A stretch of DNA of 64,000 nucleotides from Paraburkholderia azotifigens (GCF_007995085.1 NZ_VOQS01000003.1:2666001-2730000), one strand, 5' to 3'. Counted from the first letter of the stretch, positions 54,226 through 63,438 are shown. Notes: generated by a model not told the origin, from the sequence alone. Numbers and translations: made by a program.

Positions 54226-56379
54226 TCAGGCTGCCGTCTCCCGTTTGGGCGGCGCGTTGCTGCCGGGCGCGGGATGCGGGGGGAACAGCGACAGGCGCAT
54301 GCCGACCAGTGCGTTGAGCGTGTCGCGCAGCCAGCGCTCGCCGGCCGGCGCAGCGGGCGCGGCGGCTTGTGCCCGTTGTCCTTCTTGCGGCTGCGGCTGT
54401 TGTGGAGCACCCACTTGACCCTGCGCGATGCTGTGCGTCGCCACGCGCGCGACGGCGGCGTCGATGGCGTCGATCAGCTCGCCTGGCACCGGCTGGCGCG
54501 CGCGGTGCGCAAGACATTGCTCGAAATACTGACGCACGCCCGCCAGCACGTCATCGATGGCGGCTTGCAAGTCGCTCGTCAGCTTGCGGCGCGTGCGGCG
54601 CAGGTCGAGCGCGTTCAGCGCGACGCGGAAGTCGCGGAAGCTCTCGATCGACGGATGGCGGTGCGAATCGCTCGCGGCATGGCGCGGCAGCAGTTGCATC
54701 AGCCGGTCGAGCATGCGCGAGTACAGGTTGCGCTGATCTTCGATCGCAGCCGTCGACGCGCTCACCACCACGTCGGCCCACGCGGAGCGCGTCAGTCGCT
54801 CGGCGGCGAGTTCCGCGCCGAACGGACGCGTGGCGCGCGTCCAGATGAAAGCGAACAGCAAGCCGCCCACACCCGCCAGATTGCTGTTGAGGAACACGAA
54901 GAAGTCGGCCTCATAAGCGCTCTGGATGCTGATGAAGGTGGCGGTGTTGACGGCCGTGAGCAGCGTCACGAGCGTGAATTGCGGTCGCGGAATCAGCGTG
55001 CCGATGATCAGGAACGGCCCGGAGAAGATCACGACCAGCATCGCGAAGTCGTGGACCTTCGGCAACACGACGAACACGTAGAGCCCGGCCAGCACGACGC
55101 TCGCGCAGGTCGCGAGGAAAAACTTGAAGACGGCGGGCGCGGGCTCGTCGAGCGCGGCGAAGAAGCAGATCGACACGGCCGCGAGCGCCACGGCCGACGC
55201 GCCGTCGTTCCAGCCCGACGTGATCCATAGTCCGCACGCGACGACGATTGCGCAGACGGCCGACGCCGTCGAGAACAGCATCATCCCGTAGTCGAAATAG
55301 CGTTCGGTGCCGCCCAGGCGCCAGTGGCGAAAGTGCGGCCGCCACATCACCGATTCATGGACGATGGCCGCGCGCAGGCAGCGAATGTCGCGCCATACGT
55401 CGATCACCTGGCCGAGCCGCCACAGCGCGTGCGACAGCAGCGCGCCTTCCCAGCTCGCCAGCGCCTGCGCGGACGGCTTCTGCGCCTCGACGCGCTCGCG
55501 CAGCGCTTGCGCCTCGTAATCGGGCTCGTCGGCGTGCTTCGCTTCGAGTGCGGGCGACTTGATCCACTTCGCGACGTCGGCCAGCAGCGCTTCCAGTTCA
55601 GGCGAATGCGCGCCGCGTTCGCGGGCCAGCTCGATCAGGGGATCGGCCATCGACGAAATCAGCGGCAGGAAAATCTGCATGCGGCCTTGCAAGGCGCGCG
55701 CACGGCGCACGATGTCGGGGCGCGTGTGGTCGTAGGTCAGCTGGCTCAGCAGGAATTCGAGGCCGTTGACGGTGGCGGCAAGACGCTGGCGCGCGGCCGA
55801 GATCGGCGCGCCCGCGATGTGGCCCGAGAGCGTCTCGCTCGCATAGAACGCGGCGTCGCGGAACCAGGCGTCGGTGCGCTCGATCAGCGTCGGCGCAAGA
55901 CGGCTCGGAAACACGACGCTGCCGACGATGCTCGCGACCACGATGCCAAGCAGAATTTCTTCCGTGCGCGTGATGGCGAGATCGAACACGATCGTCGGAT
56001 TCGTGACGGCGGGCAGGGCGATCAGCGGCAGCGTGTAGCCCGCGAGCAGGAACACATAGCTGCGTGCGGTACGGTCGTTCAGCGACAGATACAGCAGCGT
56101 GCCCGTCCACGCCGCGACGATCACGCTGAACAGGAAGGGCGACTCGACGAACGGCGGCACGATCAGCACGGCGCCCGCCGCGCCGAGCGCCGTGCCGAGC
56201 GCGCGGTACAGCGCCTTCGAGCGCGTCGCGCCGACGAACGGATTCGAAACGATATAGACGGTCGCCATCGCCCAGTACGGGCGCGGCAGTTCGAGCGCAA
56301 GGCCGATATACAGCGCAATCATCGCCGCCGCGAACGTCTTGGCGGAGAACAGCCAGTCGCGGACTGAGGGATAGACCAT
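54226..56379 (-). CDS. FUSC-family aromatic-acid exporter (AaeB-like)
   Basis: 717 residues from ATG 56379. Two sets of about five hydrophobic helices (20-160 and 370-520) separated and followed by cytoplasmic helical domains, the known FUSC arrangement. It opens DWLFSAKTFAAAMIALYIGLALELPRPYWAM, a strongly conserved FUSC segment. Expected to export hydroxylated aromatic acids or similar drugs with the adaptor and outer-membrane channel downstream. The MarR-type gene ends five bases before it. Confidence 0.93.
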   Translation of the reverse strand: MVYPSVRDWLFSAKTFAAAMIALYIGLALELPRPYWAMATVYIVSNPFVGATRSKALYRALGTALGAAGAVLIVPPFVESPFLFSVIVAAWTGTLLYLSLNDRTARSYVFLLAGYTLPLIALPAVTNPTIVFDLAITRTEEILLGIVVASIVGSVVFPSRLAPTLIERTDAWFRDAAFYASETLSGHIAGAPISAARQRLAATVNGLEFLLSQLTYDHTRPDIVRRARALQGRMQIFLPLISSMADPLIELARERGAHSPELEALLADVAKWIKSPALEAKHADEPDYEAQALRERVEAQKPSAQALASWEGALLSHALWRLGQVIDVWRDIRCLRAAIVHESVMWRPHFRHWRLGGTERYFDYGMMLFSTASAVCAIVVACGLWITSGWNDGASAVALAAVSICFFAALDEPAPAVFKFFLATCASVVLAGLYVFVVLPKVHDFAMLVVIFSGPFLIIGTLIPRPQFTLVTLLTAVNTATFISIQSAYEADFFVFLNSNLAGVGGLLFAFIWTRATRPFGAELAAERLTRSAWADVVVSASTAAIEDQRNLYSRMLDRLMQLLPRHAASDSHRHPSIESFRDFRVALNALDLRRTRRKLTSDLQAAIDDVLAGVRQYFEQCLAHRARQPVPGELIDAIDAAVARVATHSIAQGQVGAPQQPQPQEGQRAQAAAPAAPAGERWLRDTLNALVGMRLSLFPPHPAPGSNAPPKRETAA

Positions 56380-56384
56380 GACGG

Positions 56385-56906
56385 TTATGCCTTGCCGGTT
56401 GTGCGTGATTTGCTGCCGGACCGGACGGGGACGGCTGGCTCGCCGGATGTGTCTCTGTCGGACATGACTGTAGCATCGAGCGACGCATTGAATGCATTGA
56501 GCACCCGCAGCGTCGTCTCGAGGTCTTCGCGGCTCACGCCTGTCAGTACGCGCGCGCGCAGTTCCGTCAGGCGTTCTTCCATCCGCGCGGTGACGGCGCG
56601 GCCTTCGTCGGTGAGGGAAATGGTCTTGGCACGTTTGTCGTCGGGATCTTCGTCGCGGCGCACGAGACCCGCCGCGCATAGCTGGTCGAGCAGCCGCACC
56701 AGCGACGGACCTTCGATGCCCACATGTTCCGCCAGCGTCACCTGCCGCACCGCCTCGCCGAGCCGGTTGGCCGTGAGCAGCGGACCCGCGCACGCTTCCG
56801 ACACGTTGTAGGCCGACAACACGCTATGGCTCGTGCGGCGCCAGCGGCGCGCAGCGACGACCAGCGTGCTGCTGACGGAGCGGCGCAGAAGGTGGAGATT
56901 GATCAT
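56385..56906 (-). CDS. MarR-family regulator of the efflux operon
   Basis: 173 residues. Winged helix-turn-helix core (GEAVRQVTLAEHVGIEGPSLVRLLDQLCAAGLVRRDEDPDDKRAKTISLTDEGR) with the conserved DxRxK/R wing. MarR proteins commonly repress adjacent efflux genes until a phenolic ligand binds. It is the first gene of the operon, so autoregulation is likely. The 40-residue tail beyond the dimerisation helix is polar and unremarkable. A weak dyad TAGCAT / ATGCTA lies upstream at 56938-56943 and 56970-56975. Confidence 0.92.
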   Translation of the reverse strand: MINLHLLRRSVSSTLVVAARRWRRTSHSVLSAYNVSEACAGPLLTANRLGEAVRQVTLAEHVGIEGPSLVRLLDQLCAAGLVRRDEDPDDKRAKTISLTDEGRAVTARMEERLTELRARVLTGVSREDLETTLRVLNAFNASLDATVMSDRDTSGEPAVPVRSGSKSRTTGKA

Positions 56907-57017
56907 GGGCCGCGATTGTATGTCGGTTTTTATTCGTTAGCATCCTATCGACCCATATTTTTTAAGGGAATGCTACAAAGTTCGCTTACCGTGTGTTTCA
57001 ACGGCGCCGCGCTGGCG

Positions 57018-57599
57018 TCATCCGTCGTTCAATCCTTTGCCTTCGAGAATCAGCGGCGTGCATTTGTCGATCCGCGACTCGCGGGTTTTCGTCTGTCTGG
57101 CCGAAGAAAAATGCAGCAGATAGGCGCGTTGACGGCCGGGCGTCAGCGCTTCGAAAGCCTTTTTCAAGGACGGCTGCGCGTCGAGCCGGTTCTGGAATTC
57201 TTCGGCGACTTCGAATTCCGCGGTCGTTTTGCGCGCCACTTTCAGGCCGGCCCGTTCGACTTCGATGGCCTGACGGATATAGGCTTTCAGCGTCCCTTCG
57301 AGTTTGACGATGTCCTTGAGGCCAGTGAAGCGAATCTGGCGCGCGGACTGCACGTTTTCCGTCTGCTGGATCAGCAGGCCCTTGGGGTCGTTCATCAGCG
57401 CGCCCTTGACGAACAGCAGCGCGCAATAGTCCTTGAAACCGTGAATGAGCACGACGTTGGCGTTGTCGGCCGTGTAGCACGGCACGCCCCATTTCAGTTC
57501 TTCCGTCAGCGGACAGGCCAGCGCGATCGCCCTGAGCTGCTCCGTTTCTTCACGCCACTTCTTGAGTTTGCTGATATAGGCGTCGACCTTCGGATTCAT
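57018..57599 (-). CDS. YdeI/OmdA-like DUF1801 protein
   Basis: 193 residues from ATG 57599 (GAGGGAC upstream). The DUF1801 core is recognisable from ELKWGVPCYT, VVLIHGFKDYCALLFVKG and the following beta strands; the C-terminal OmdA segment LTPGRQRAYLLHFSSARQTK is present. Bacterial YdeI-like proteins have been linked to cationic-peptide resistance, but mechanism is unclear. Cytosolic. Confidence 0.88.
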   Translation of the reverse strand: MNPKVDAYISKLKKWREETEQLRAIALACPLTEELKWGVPCYTADNANVVLIHGFKDYCALLFVKGALMNDPKGLLIQQTENVQSARQIRFTGLKDIVKLEGTLKAYIRQAIEVERAGLKVARKTTAEFEVAEEFQNRLDAQPSLKKAFEALTPGRQRAYLLHFSSARQTKTRESRIDKCTPLILEGKGLNDG

Positions 57600-57662
57600 C
57601 GTTGTCCCTCGGGAATCAGGCGAACCCATGGTACAGGCGCCCACCCCACGCGGCAAACGCGG

Positions 57663-58895
57663 CTAGAAACGGTCGGCGCGAAACGGATGCGGATCGGCGA
57701 CGGTCGCGGCGCCCGTCATCATTTCCGCGAGCAGGCGTCCCGTGACGGGACCGAGCGTCAAGCCGTGATGCGCATGGCCGAATGCGAACCAGAGGTCCTT
57801 ATGCCGCTTCGCCGGGCCGATGATGGGCATCATGTCCGGCGTGCACGGCCGCCGGCCGAGCCACGGACGCTCGTCGAGCCGCGCGCCGAGCGGGAAGGTC
57901 GCGCGCGCGATGGGTTCGATCGCATCGAGTTGCACGGGCGTCGGGGGCGCGTCGCACGCGGCGAGTTCCGCGCCCGTCGTCAGGCGGATGCCGCGCGCCA
58001 TCGGCGTGATCATGTAGCCGATTTCGGTGTCGAGCACCGGTTGATTCAGTTGCGCGCCGTCCTGTGCCGCGTAGTGCATGTGATAGCCGCGCTTGACGGC
58101 GAGCGGCAGCCGGTAGCCGAAGCGCGCGCTGACGACATCCGACCAGGGCCCGAGCGAGATCACGGCGGAGTGCGCGTCGATGCGGCCTGCATCCGTCTCG
58201 ACGCTCCACTGAGGCTCGAGCGTCGCGGCATCGCCGATGAAAATCCGGCCGCCCAGTTGCTCGAAGTAGCGCGCATAGGCCGTCACGAGCGCGTTCGGAT
58301 CGCTGGTGGAATCGGCGTCCGTGTAGCGCAGCGCGCCGAGCAGCGCGTGACTCAGCGAAGGCTCGGCACGCCTCAGTTGCGCGGCATCGAGCGCCTCGTA
58401 AGCAACGCCGTACTCGGCGTTCCAGCGCTGCACGTTGCGCAGTTCCGCGTCCTGCTTGCGCGCGCTGCGGAACACCTTGAGCCAGCCGCCCTGGCGCAGC
58501 AGCGTCTGCGCGCCCGCTGCGTCGATCAGCGCGCGATGCTCGTCGACGCAATGTTCGATCAGCGTCGAGTACGCCCGCGCGATGGCCGCGTGACGGTCGG
58601 CGCGCGAATGATGCCAGTAGCGGTAGAGAAACGGCAGCAGCTTCGGCATCGCATCGGCGTGATAGCGGACGTCGAGCGAGCGGTTGCGCGCGTAGCGCAG
58701 CAGCGTGCCGGCATCGCGCGGAAACGCGTACGGATACACGCCTTCGCGCTGGATCAGCCCCGCGTTGCCGAACGACGTCTCGTTGCCGGGCGCCTTGCGA
58801 TCGACGAGCGCGACGGACAGCCCGCGCTGTTGCAGGTGCACGGCGATCGACACGCCCACCATGCCCGCGCCCAGTACGACGGTATCGAACTTCAT
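57663..58895 (-). CDS. FAD-dependent D-amino-acid dehydrogenase-like oxidoreductase
   Basis: 410 residues. FAD-binding Rossmann motif VVLGAGMVGVSIAVHLQQRGLSVALVDRK and the DadA-like signatures ETSFGNAGLIQREGVYPYAFPRD, KRGYHMHYAAQ, RPWLGRRPCTPDMMPIIGP and GHAHHGLTLGPVTGRLLAE. Such enzymes oxidise D-amino acids or related secondary amines to imines, passing electrons to the respiratory chain or oxygen. The RidA-type gene 36 bases upstream in the same direction would hydrolyse the imine, which supports the assignment. Confidence 0.92.
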   Translation of the reverse strand: MKFDTVVLGAGMVGVSIAVHLQQRGLSVALVDRKAPGNETSFGNAGLIQREGVYPYAFPRDAGTLLRYARNRSLDVRYHADAMPKLLPFLYRYWHHSRADRHAAIARAYSTLIEHCVDEHRALIDAAGAQTLLRQGGWLKVFRSARKQDAELRNVQRWNAEYGVAYEALDAAQLRRAEPSLSHALLGALRYTDADSTSDPNALVTAYARYFEQLGGRIFIGDAATLEPQWSVETDAGRIDAHSAVISLGPWSDVVSARFGYRLPLAVKRGYHMHYAAQDGAQLNQPVLDTEIGYMITPMARGIRLTTGAELAACDAPPTPVQLDAIEPIARATFPLGARLDERPWLGRRPCTPDMMPIIGPAKRHKDLWFAFGHAHHGLTLGPVTGRLLAEMMTGAATVADPHPFRADRF

Positions 58896-58931
58896 TGCTG
58901 CGTTTCCTTGCCGTTCGAGATCATGCGAGCG

Positions 58932-59285
58932 TCACGCCAGCGCGGTCACGGCGATTTCGACGTCGAGACCGGGCTTCATCAGCAATGCCTGCACGCAGGC
59001 ACGCGTCGGCGCGTGACCGGACGGCACCCACGCGTCCCAGACGGCGTTGAACTCGTCGAAATGCTTCGGGTCGCTGAGCCACACGTTCGCCGTGAGCACG
59101 CGCGTCTTGTCGACATTCGCCGATGCGAGCAGCGCGTCGATGCGATGCAGGATTTCCGTCGTCTGCACGCTGATCGGCGCGCTCGCCGTATCGGGCACTT
59201 GCCCCGACAGATAGACGATGCCGTTGGCGATGACCACCTGGCTCATGCGTGCGTTGGTTTGCAGTCGCTGGATTTCATTGGACAT
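58932..59285 (-). CDS. RidA family imine deaminase
   Basis: 117 residues. Catalytic arginine R95 in APTRACVQA and acidic E110 in LDVEIAV are present, consistent with active deaminase. It lies between the amidase and the FAD-dependent oxidoreductase, whose product is an imine. A catabolic helper for this pathway is likely, distinct from the RidA homologue at the start of the window (sequence similarity between the two is low). Confidence 0.93.
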   Translation of the reverse strand: MSNEIQRLQTNARMSQVVIANGIVYLSGQVPDTASAPISVQTTEILHRIDALLASANVDKTRVLTANVWLSDPKHFDEFNAVWDAWVPSGHAPTRACVQALLMKPGLDVEIAVTALA

Positions 59286-59303
59286 GATGGTGTTCCCGGT
59301 GAG

Positions 59304-60830
59304 TTAAACGGATGACATGCCGGCCTGCGCTTCGCCTGTCGCTTCGAAAATGGGCGGCGCCGTGACGATCGATTTCAACGCCGGGTCCGCTTGCGTGAGC
59401 TTCGACAGATCGGGACGCGGTCGCCGCAATGCCGGGTCCTTGTCGAAAGCCTGTTCCATCGCGCGCGCCACGGCGAGCGTTTTCAGATCGCCATGAAACG
59501 GCCCGACAATCTGCAAGCCGAACGGCATGCCTGCCTGATCGACACCACAGGGCAGCGACAGCGCCGGATGCGTCGTCAGCGTGACCACGTAAGTCAGCGC
59601 GAGCCATCGATAGTAATTCTCCTGCGCGCGGCCGTTGATCTGCGCGGCGTACAGTTCGCGCCACGGGAACGGTGAGACGGGCGTGGTCGGCGAGAGGATC
59701 ACGTCGTAACGCTCGAACGCGGCCTGGAAGCGCCGGAAGATGCGCGTCTGTTCGGCCTGCGCCCACGCGCTGTCGGCGAGCGTCATCGCGGCGCCCATTT
59801 CGTAGTTCGCGCGCGTGTTCGGGCCGAGCGCGCCGGGGTCGCGCGCATAGGCATCGCGCAGACCCGCGACGAAGCTCTCCGCACGGATCACGTCGAAACA
59901 GCGGTGCGCGTCGCCGAGATCGAACGCGACGGGCTCGCAGGTGTGCACGAGCGGCGCGAGCGCCGCCATGCGCGAGCGGAAGAGGGCACGGATGCCGTCG
60001 TCGACGTCGCAGCAGCCGAAGTCTTCCGTATAGCCGATGCGCAGCGTCGAGAGATCGAACGCGGGCAGCGTCGCGTAGCTCGACGGGTCGACTTCGTAGC
60101 TGAGCGGATCGCCCGTCGACAGGCCCGCTGTCGCCGCCAGCTGCAGCGCCGTTTCGTCGACATCGCGGCCCATCGGGCCGACGACCGAGATCGGCGTCCA
60201 GCCGAGCAGCCGGCGCGAATTCGGCACGAGTCCGGCGGAAGGCCGGAAGCCGACCACGCCGCACTTCGATGCCGGAATGCGCAGCGAGCCGCCCGTGTCC
60301 GAACCCGTGCAGACGGGCAGCATGTCGCAGGCGAGCGCTGCCGCCGAGCCACCGGACGAACCGCCCGCGTTCAATTCCGGATCGAACGGATTGCCCGTCG
60401 CGCCCCAGACAGGATTGCGCGTGTTCGCGCCCGCGCCGAGTTCGGGGACGTTGGTCTTGCCGACGAGAATCGCGCCCGCCGCGCGCAGCCGCTCGACCAG
60501 CACGACATCGCGCGAAGGCACGTGGCCGCGCGACATCGGCGAGCCGTAGGTGGTGAGCAGGCCCGCCGTGTCTTCGAGATCCTTCACGCCGAGCGGCAGG
60601 CCGTGCAACAGGCCGAGCGGCGCGCCGTCGAGCACCCTGCGCTCGGCCGCTTTCGCCGCCGCGCGTGCCGCGTCGTAACAGGTGGCCGTGATCGCGTTGA
60701 CGGCGGGATTGATGGCCTCGATCCGCTCGATGCAGGCGTCGAGCAGTTCGACGGGCGAAATTTCTTTGGCGCCGATCATGCGGCGCAATTCGACGGCGTT
60801 GCGGCTGACGAGGTCGTCGTGACTAGACAT
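59304..60830 (-). CDS. Amidase signature family hydrolase
   Basis: 508 residues from ATG 60830. The Ser-cisSer-Lys triad is readable: K83 in LGVKDLED, S158 in AGGSSGGSAAALAC and nucleophile S182 in SDTGGSLRIPA. Hydrolyses a carboxamide or N-acyl bond. There is no signal peptide. Position between the transporter and the RidA/FAD genes suggests that it opens an imported amide whose amine-bearing product is then oxidised. The long open frame upstream of this start belongs to the antisense side of the transporter gene and is not used. Confidence 0.94.
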   Translation of the reverse strand: MSSHDDLVSRNAVELRRMIGAKEISPVELLDACIERIEAINPAVNAITATCYDAARAAAKAAERRVLDGAPLGLLHGLPLGVKDLEDTAGLLTTYGSPMSRGHVPSRDVVLVERLRAAGAILVGKTNVPELGAGANTRNPVWGATGNPFDPELNAGGSSGGSAAALACDMLPVCTGSDTGGSLRIPASKCGVVGFRPSAGLVPNSRRLLGWTPISVVGPMGRDVDETALQLAATAGLSTGDPLSYEVDPSSYATLPAFDLSTLRIGYTEDFGCCDVDDGIRALFRSRMAALAPLVHTCEPVAFDLGDAHRCFDVIRAESFVAGLRDAYARDPGALGPNTRANYEMGAAMTLADSAWAQAEQTRIFRRFQAAFERYDVILSPTTPVSPFPWRELYAAQINGRAQENYYRWLALTYVVTLTTHPALSLPCGVDQAGMPFGLQIVGPFHGDLKTLAVARAMEQAFDKDPALRRPRPDLSKLTQADPALKSIVTAPPIFEATGEAQAGMSSV

Positions 60831-60859
60831 GGTGGAAAGTCCCTGAATCCGTATAGAGG

Positions 60860-62146
60860 TCAGTTGAGCGCCTCGCCCGTGCGGTCGCGCAGCCAGATCA
60901 CGGGCACGAGCGAGACCGCGCAGGCCGCCGCGACATACCATGCGGGCGCGAGCGGGTTGCCCGTCAGCGCGACCAGCCAGCTCGCGACGAACGGCGAAAA
61001 GCCGCCGAAGAACGACGCGCTCACCACATAGGTTAGCGCGATGCCCGTCGCGCGCACATGTTTCGGGAACAACTCGGGGATCATCACGAGCACGGGCACG
61101 ATCTGTCCGGCGACGAACAGCGCGAGAAAAGCGGACACGGCGCACAGCATGAACGCCGACGGTTGCGCCGACAACCACGCGAACGCGGGATAGACGCTCA
61201 GCAGCAGAATGACGCGCGACACGACCAGCACGCGCTTGCGGCTGAAGCGGTCGGCGAGCTTGCCTGCGATGGGCGCCGCGACGAACAGCACGAGCGAGCT
61301 GATCACGCCCGACGCGACGGATGCCGTCGACGACAGATGCAGCGTGCGTACGGCATGGCTCGGCAGAAAGAACGCGGTGATGTAGACGGACACCGAGCCG
61401 CCGAGTTCGGCGAAGGTGCCGAGGATCGTCAGCCTGAGATGCGTGGTGAGTGCCGCCTTCAACGCGCCGCGCCGATGTGTGCCCGCCGCCGACGCATCGC
61501 TGAGCGTCTCTTCGAGGCGCCTGCGGATCAGCATGCCGACAGGCGCCGCGACGATGCCGAGCACGAACGGAACCCGCCAGCCCCACGCGAGCACCGCGTC
61601 TTTGGGCAGCGTCACGTTGATGAGCGTCGCGACGGCCGCGCCGAGCGCAAGGCCGAGCGCCGTGGCCGAGAAGTTCCAGCTGGCGAAGAACGCGCGCGTC
61701 GAGTCCGATGCATATTCGACGAGCAGCGTCGTGCCGGGACCGAACTCGCCGCCCGCCGCGAAGCCCTGGATCAGCCGCGCCGCGAGCACGATGAAGGGCG
61801 CGGCCATGCCCGCGACTGCGTAGGTCGGTGCGCATGCAATCAGCGCGCAGCTCAGCGCCATCAGCATGATGGTCAGCACCATCGCCTTCTTGCGGCCCGC
61901 ACGGTCCGCGTAAGCGCCGATCACGATGCCGCCGAGCGGCCGCACCACGAAGCCGACGCCGAACACGCCGATCGACAGCAGGAACTGGTTCACGGGCGAC
62001 GCCGACGGGAAGAACAGTTGCCCGATCTGGATCGCGAAGAAGCTGTAGATCGTGAAGTCGTAAAACTCCAGCGCCGTGCCGAGCGTCGTCGCGGCGATCA
62101 CCTGGGTCTTCGACAAACCGGCTTTTTCCAATGCAAGCGTTGACAC
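60860..62146 (-). CDS. MHS-family MFS uptake transporter
   Basis: 428 residues, twelve predicted helices. The MHS features TTLGTALEFYDFTIYSFFAIQIGQLFFP, GIVIGAYADRAGRKKAM and RLIQGFAAGGEFGPGTTLLVEY are present. Likely imports the organic acid or amide that the amidase acts on. First gene of the minus-strand operon (MFS, amidase, RidA, FAD oxidoreductase) and divergent from the XRE-cupin regulator, with the putative operator in the gap. Confidence 0.92.
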   Translation of the reverse strand: MSTLALEKAGLSKTQVIAATTLGTALEFYDFTIYSFFAIQIGQLFFPSASPVNQFLLSIGVFGVGFVVRPLGGIVIGAYADRAGRKKAMVLTIMLMALSCALIACAPTYAVAGMAAPFIVLAARLIQGFAAGGEFGPGTTLLVEYASDSTRAFFASWNFSATALGLALGAAVATLINVTLPKDAVLAWGWRVPFVLGIVAAPVGMLIRRRLEETLSDASAAGTHRRGALKAALTTHLRLTILGTFAELGGSVSVYITAFFLPSHAVRTLHLSSTASVASGVISSLVLFVAAPIAGKLADRFSRKRVLVVSRVILLLSVYPAFAWLSAQPSAFMLCAVSAFLALFVAGQIVPVLVMIPELFPKHVRATGIALTYVVSASFFGGFSPFVASWLVALTGNPLAPAWYVAAACAVSLVPVIWLRDRTGEALN

Positions 62147-62209
62147 GGCGACCGCTCCTTGAAGGACTGGCTGGGACTAACGGGAAACTGGTATCGACGC
62201 GAGTTATCA

Positions 62210-62240
62210 TATACGAGAAAAAATAAATTCTCGTATACGA
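62210..62240. promoter_or_regulatory. Inverted-repeat operator in the MFS/XRE divergent promoter
   Basis: TATACGAGAA (62210-62219) and TTCTCGTATA (62228-62237) form a perfect 10-bp dyad separated by an eight-base A/T spacer; the right half overlaps a ten-base palindrome TCGTATACGA (62231-62240). It lies 30 bases before the regulator start and 64 before the transporter start, ideal for coordinate control of both. The XRE-cupin protein is the obvious binder. Confidence 0.8.
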
Positions 62241-62269
62241 CAAAACCCCGAGTTATCCAGAGTCCCGTC

Positions 62270-62914
62270 ATGGCCAAATCCGTCGCGCGCAGCGAGTCCC
62301 CGTCGACCGGGACTTCGTCCCAGATCGATCATCAGGCGGTCGGCGCGCGGCTGCGCGATGCGCGCAAGGCGCGCGGCCTGACGTTGATGCAGTTGTCGGA
62401 GCAGTCGGGAATTGCCGTATCGACGATCTCGAAGGCGGAGCGCGGCGATATCGCGCTGACCTACGACAAGTTCGCAGCGCTCGCGCATGCGCTGCAAGTC
62501 GAGTTCGACGCCATTTTCGGGCGCGCGAAGCGTGGGGGCGCGAGTCCTATCGTGCCGACTTTTACGGCGTCGGGCGAGCAGATGATCTACGACACGCCGA
62601 ACTATGAATACGGGATGCTCGCGAACGATCTGACGGGCAAGCGCATGGTGCCGATGCGCGCGCATGTGCGGGCGCGCAAGCTCAGCGATTTTCCCGACTA
62701 CATACGCCATAGCGGCGAGGAATTCGTGTTCCTGCTGAACGGCTCTCTGGAACTGCGCTTCGAAACGGGCGCGGTGTTTCAGCTGAAACCGGGCGACAGC
62801 CTGTACTTCGACAGCGCCGTCGGCCACGTCTACCTGAGCACGGGAAAAAAGCCCGCCGAAGTGCTCGTGTGCTGCGTGGACACAGACGCGCAGCGGCCCG
62901 CCGACGCGATCTGA
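62270..62914 (+). CDS. XRE-family regulator with C-terminal cupin domain
   Basis: 214 residues from ATG 62270. An N-terminal helix-turn-helix (VGARLRDARKARGLTLMQLSEQSGIAVSTISKAERG) joins a cupin-2 ligand domain (HSGEEFVFLLNGSLELRFETG ... LKPGDSLYFDSAVGHVY). This fusion is typical of PuuR-like regulators of amine and amino-acid catabolism. It likely represses the divergent transporter-amidase operon and itself from the dyad directly upstream. Confidence 0.93.
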   Translation: MAKSVARSESPSTGTSSQIDHQAVGARLRDARKARGLTLMQLSEQSGIAVSTISKAERGDIALTYDKFAALAHALQVEFDAIFGRAKRGGASPIVPTFTASGEQMIYDTPNYEYGMLANDLTGKRMVPMRAHVRARKLSDFPDYIRHSGEEFVFLLNGSLELRFETGAVFQLKPGDSLYFDSAVGHVYLSTGKKPAEVLVCCVDTDAQRPADAI

Positions 62915-62974
62915 ACGCGGCATGCGGCGCGCGTAACATGACCGCTTGTGCCATCACGCGCGAGGGCTGTCGTC

Positions 62975-63370
62975 ATGAGCGGGACCGATCTGCCGGAGAT
63001 CTACCGGGGCTACATCGCATGTCTGAACGGGCAGGACTGGGCGACGCTCGCGCAGTTCGTCGACGACGACGTCGTCTACAACGGTGTCCGCATCGGCTTG
63101 TCCGGCTATCGGGCGATGCTGGAGCGCGACTTTCGCGAGATCCCCGATCTTCACTTCGACATTGCGCTGCTCGTCGCCGAACCGCCTTTGATCGCGAGCC
63201 GGCTGCAGTTCCACTGTTCGCCTGCAGGGACGTTTCTTGGGCTCGCTGTCGATGGAAAGAAGGTGTCGTTTGCCGAGAACGTGTTCTACCGGTTTCGCGG
63301 CGGCAAGATCAGCGATGTGTGGTCCGTGATCGACAAGACGGCGATCGAGGCGCAGCTTTCGCTCGATTGA
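62975..63370 (+). CDS. SnoaL/ester-cyclase-like protein
   Basis: 131 residues from ATG 62975 (GAGGG upstream). The compact alpha+beta pattern (YIACLNGQDWATLAQFVDDDVVYNGVRIGLSGYRAMLERDFREIPDLHFDI) matches SnoaL-like polyketide cyclase/ester cyclase proteins of the NTF2 fold. These often have no proven activity outside polyketide pathways. 60 bases after the regulator on the same strand. Confidence 0.88.
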   Translation: MSGTDLPEIYRGYIACLNGQDWATLAQFVDDDVVYNGVRIGLSGYRAMLERDFREIPDLHFDIALLVAEPPLIASRLQFHCSPAGTFLGLAVDGKKVSFAENVFYRFRGGKISDVWSVIDKTAIEAQLSLD

Positions 63371-63419
63371 CCGCCTATCCCGGCGTCAAAACGCGATATA
63401 TTCACGCATACATATCGAA

Positions 63420-63438
63420 TGCAAATCTGACATTTGCA
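63420..63438. promoter_or_regulatory. Short dyad upstream of the M24 peptidase gene
   Basis: TGCAAAT and ATTTGCA are separated by five bases, located 25 bases before the TTG start in an A/T-rich gap. Could be an operator or chance. Confidence 0.3.

Noticed and set aside
59304..62243. A 979-residue fusion of a transporter-overlapping segment with the amidase
   Set aside because: The upstream part is an alternative frame of the MFS transporter gene, while the amidase family begins at MSSHDDLVSRNAVELRRMI (ATG 60830).
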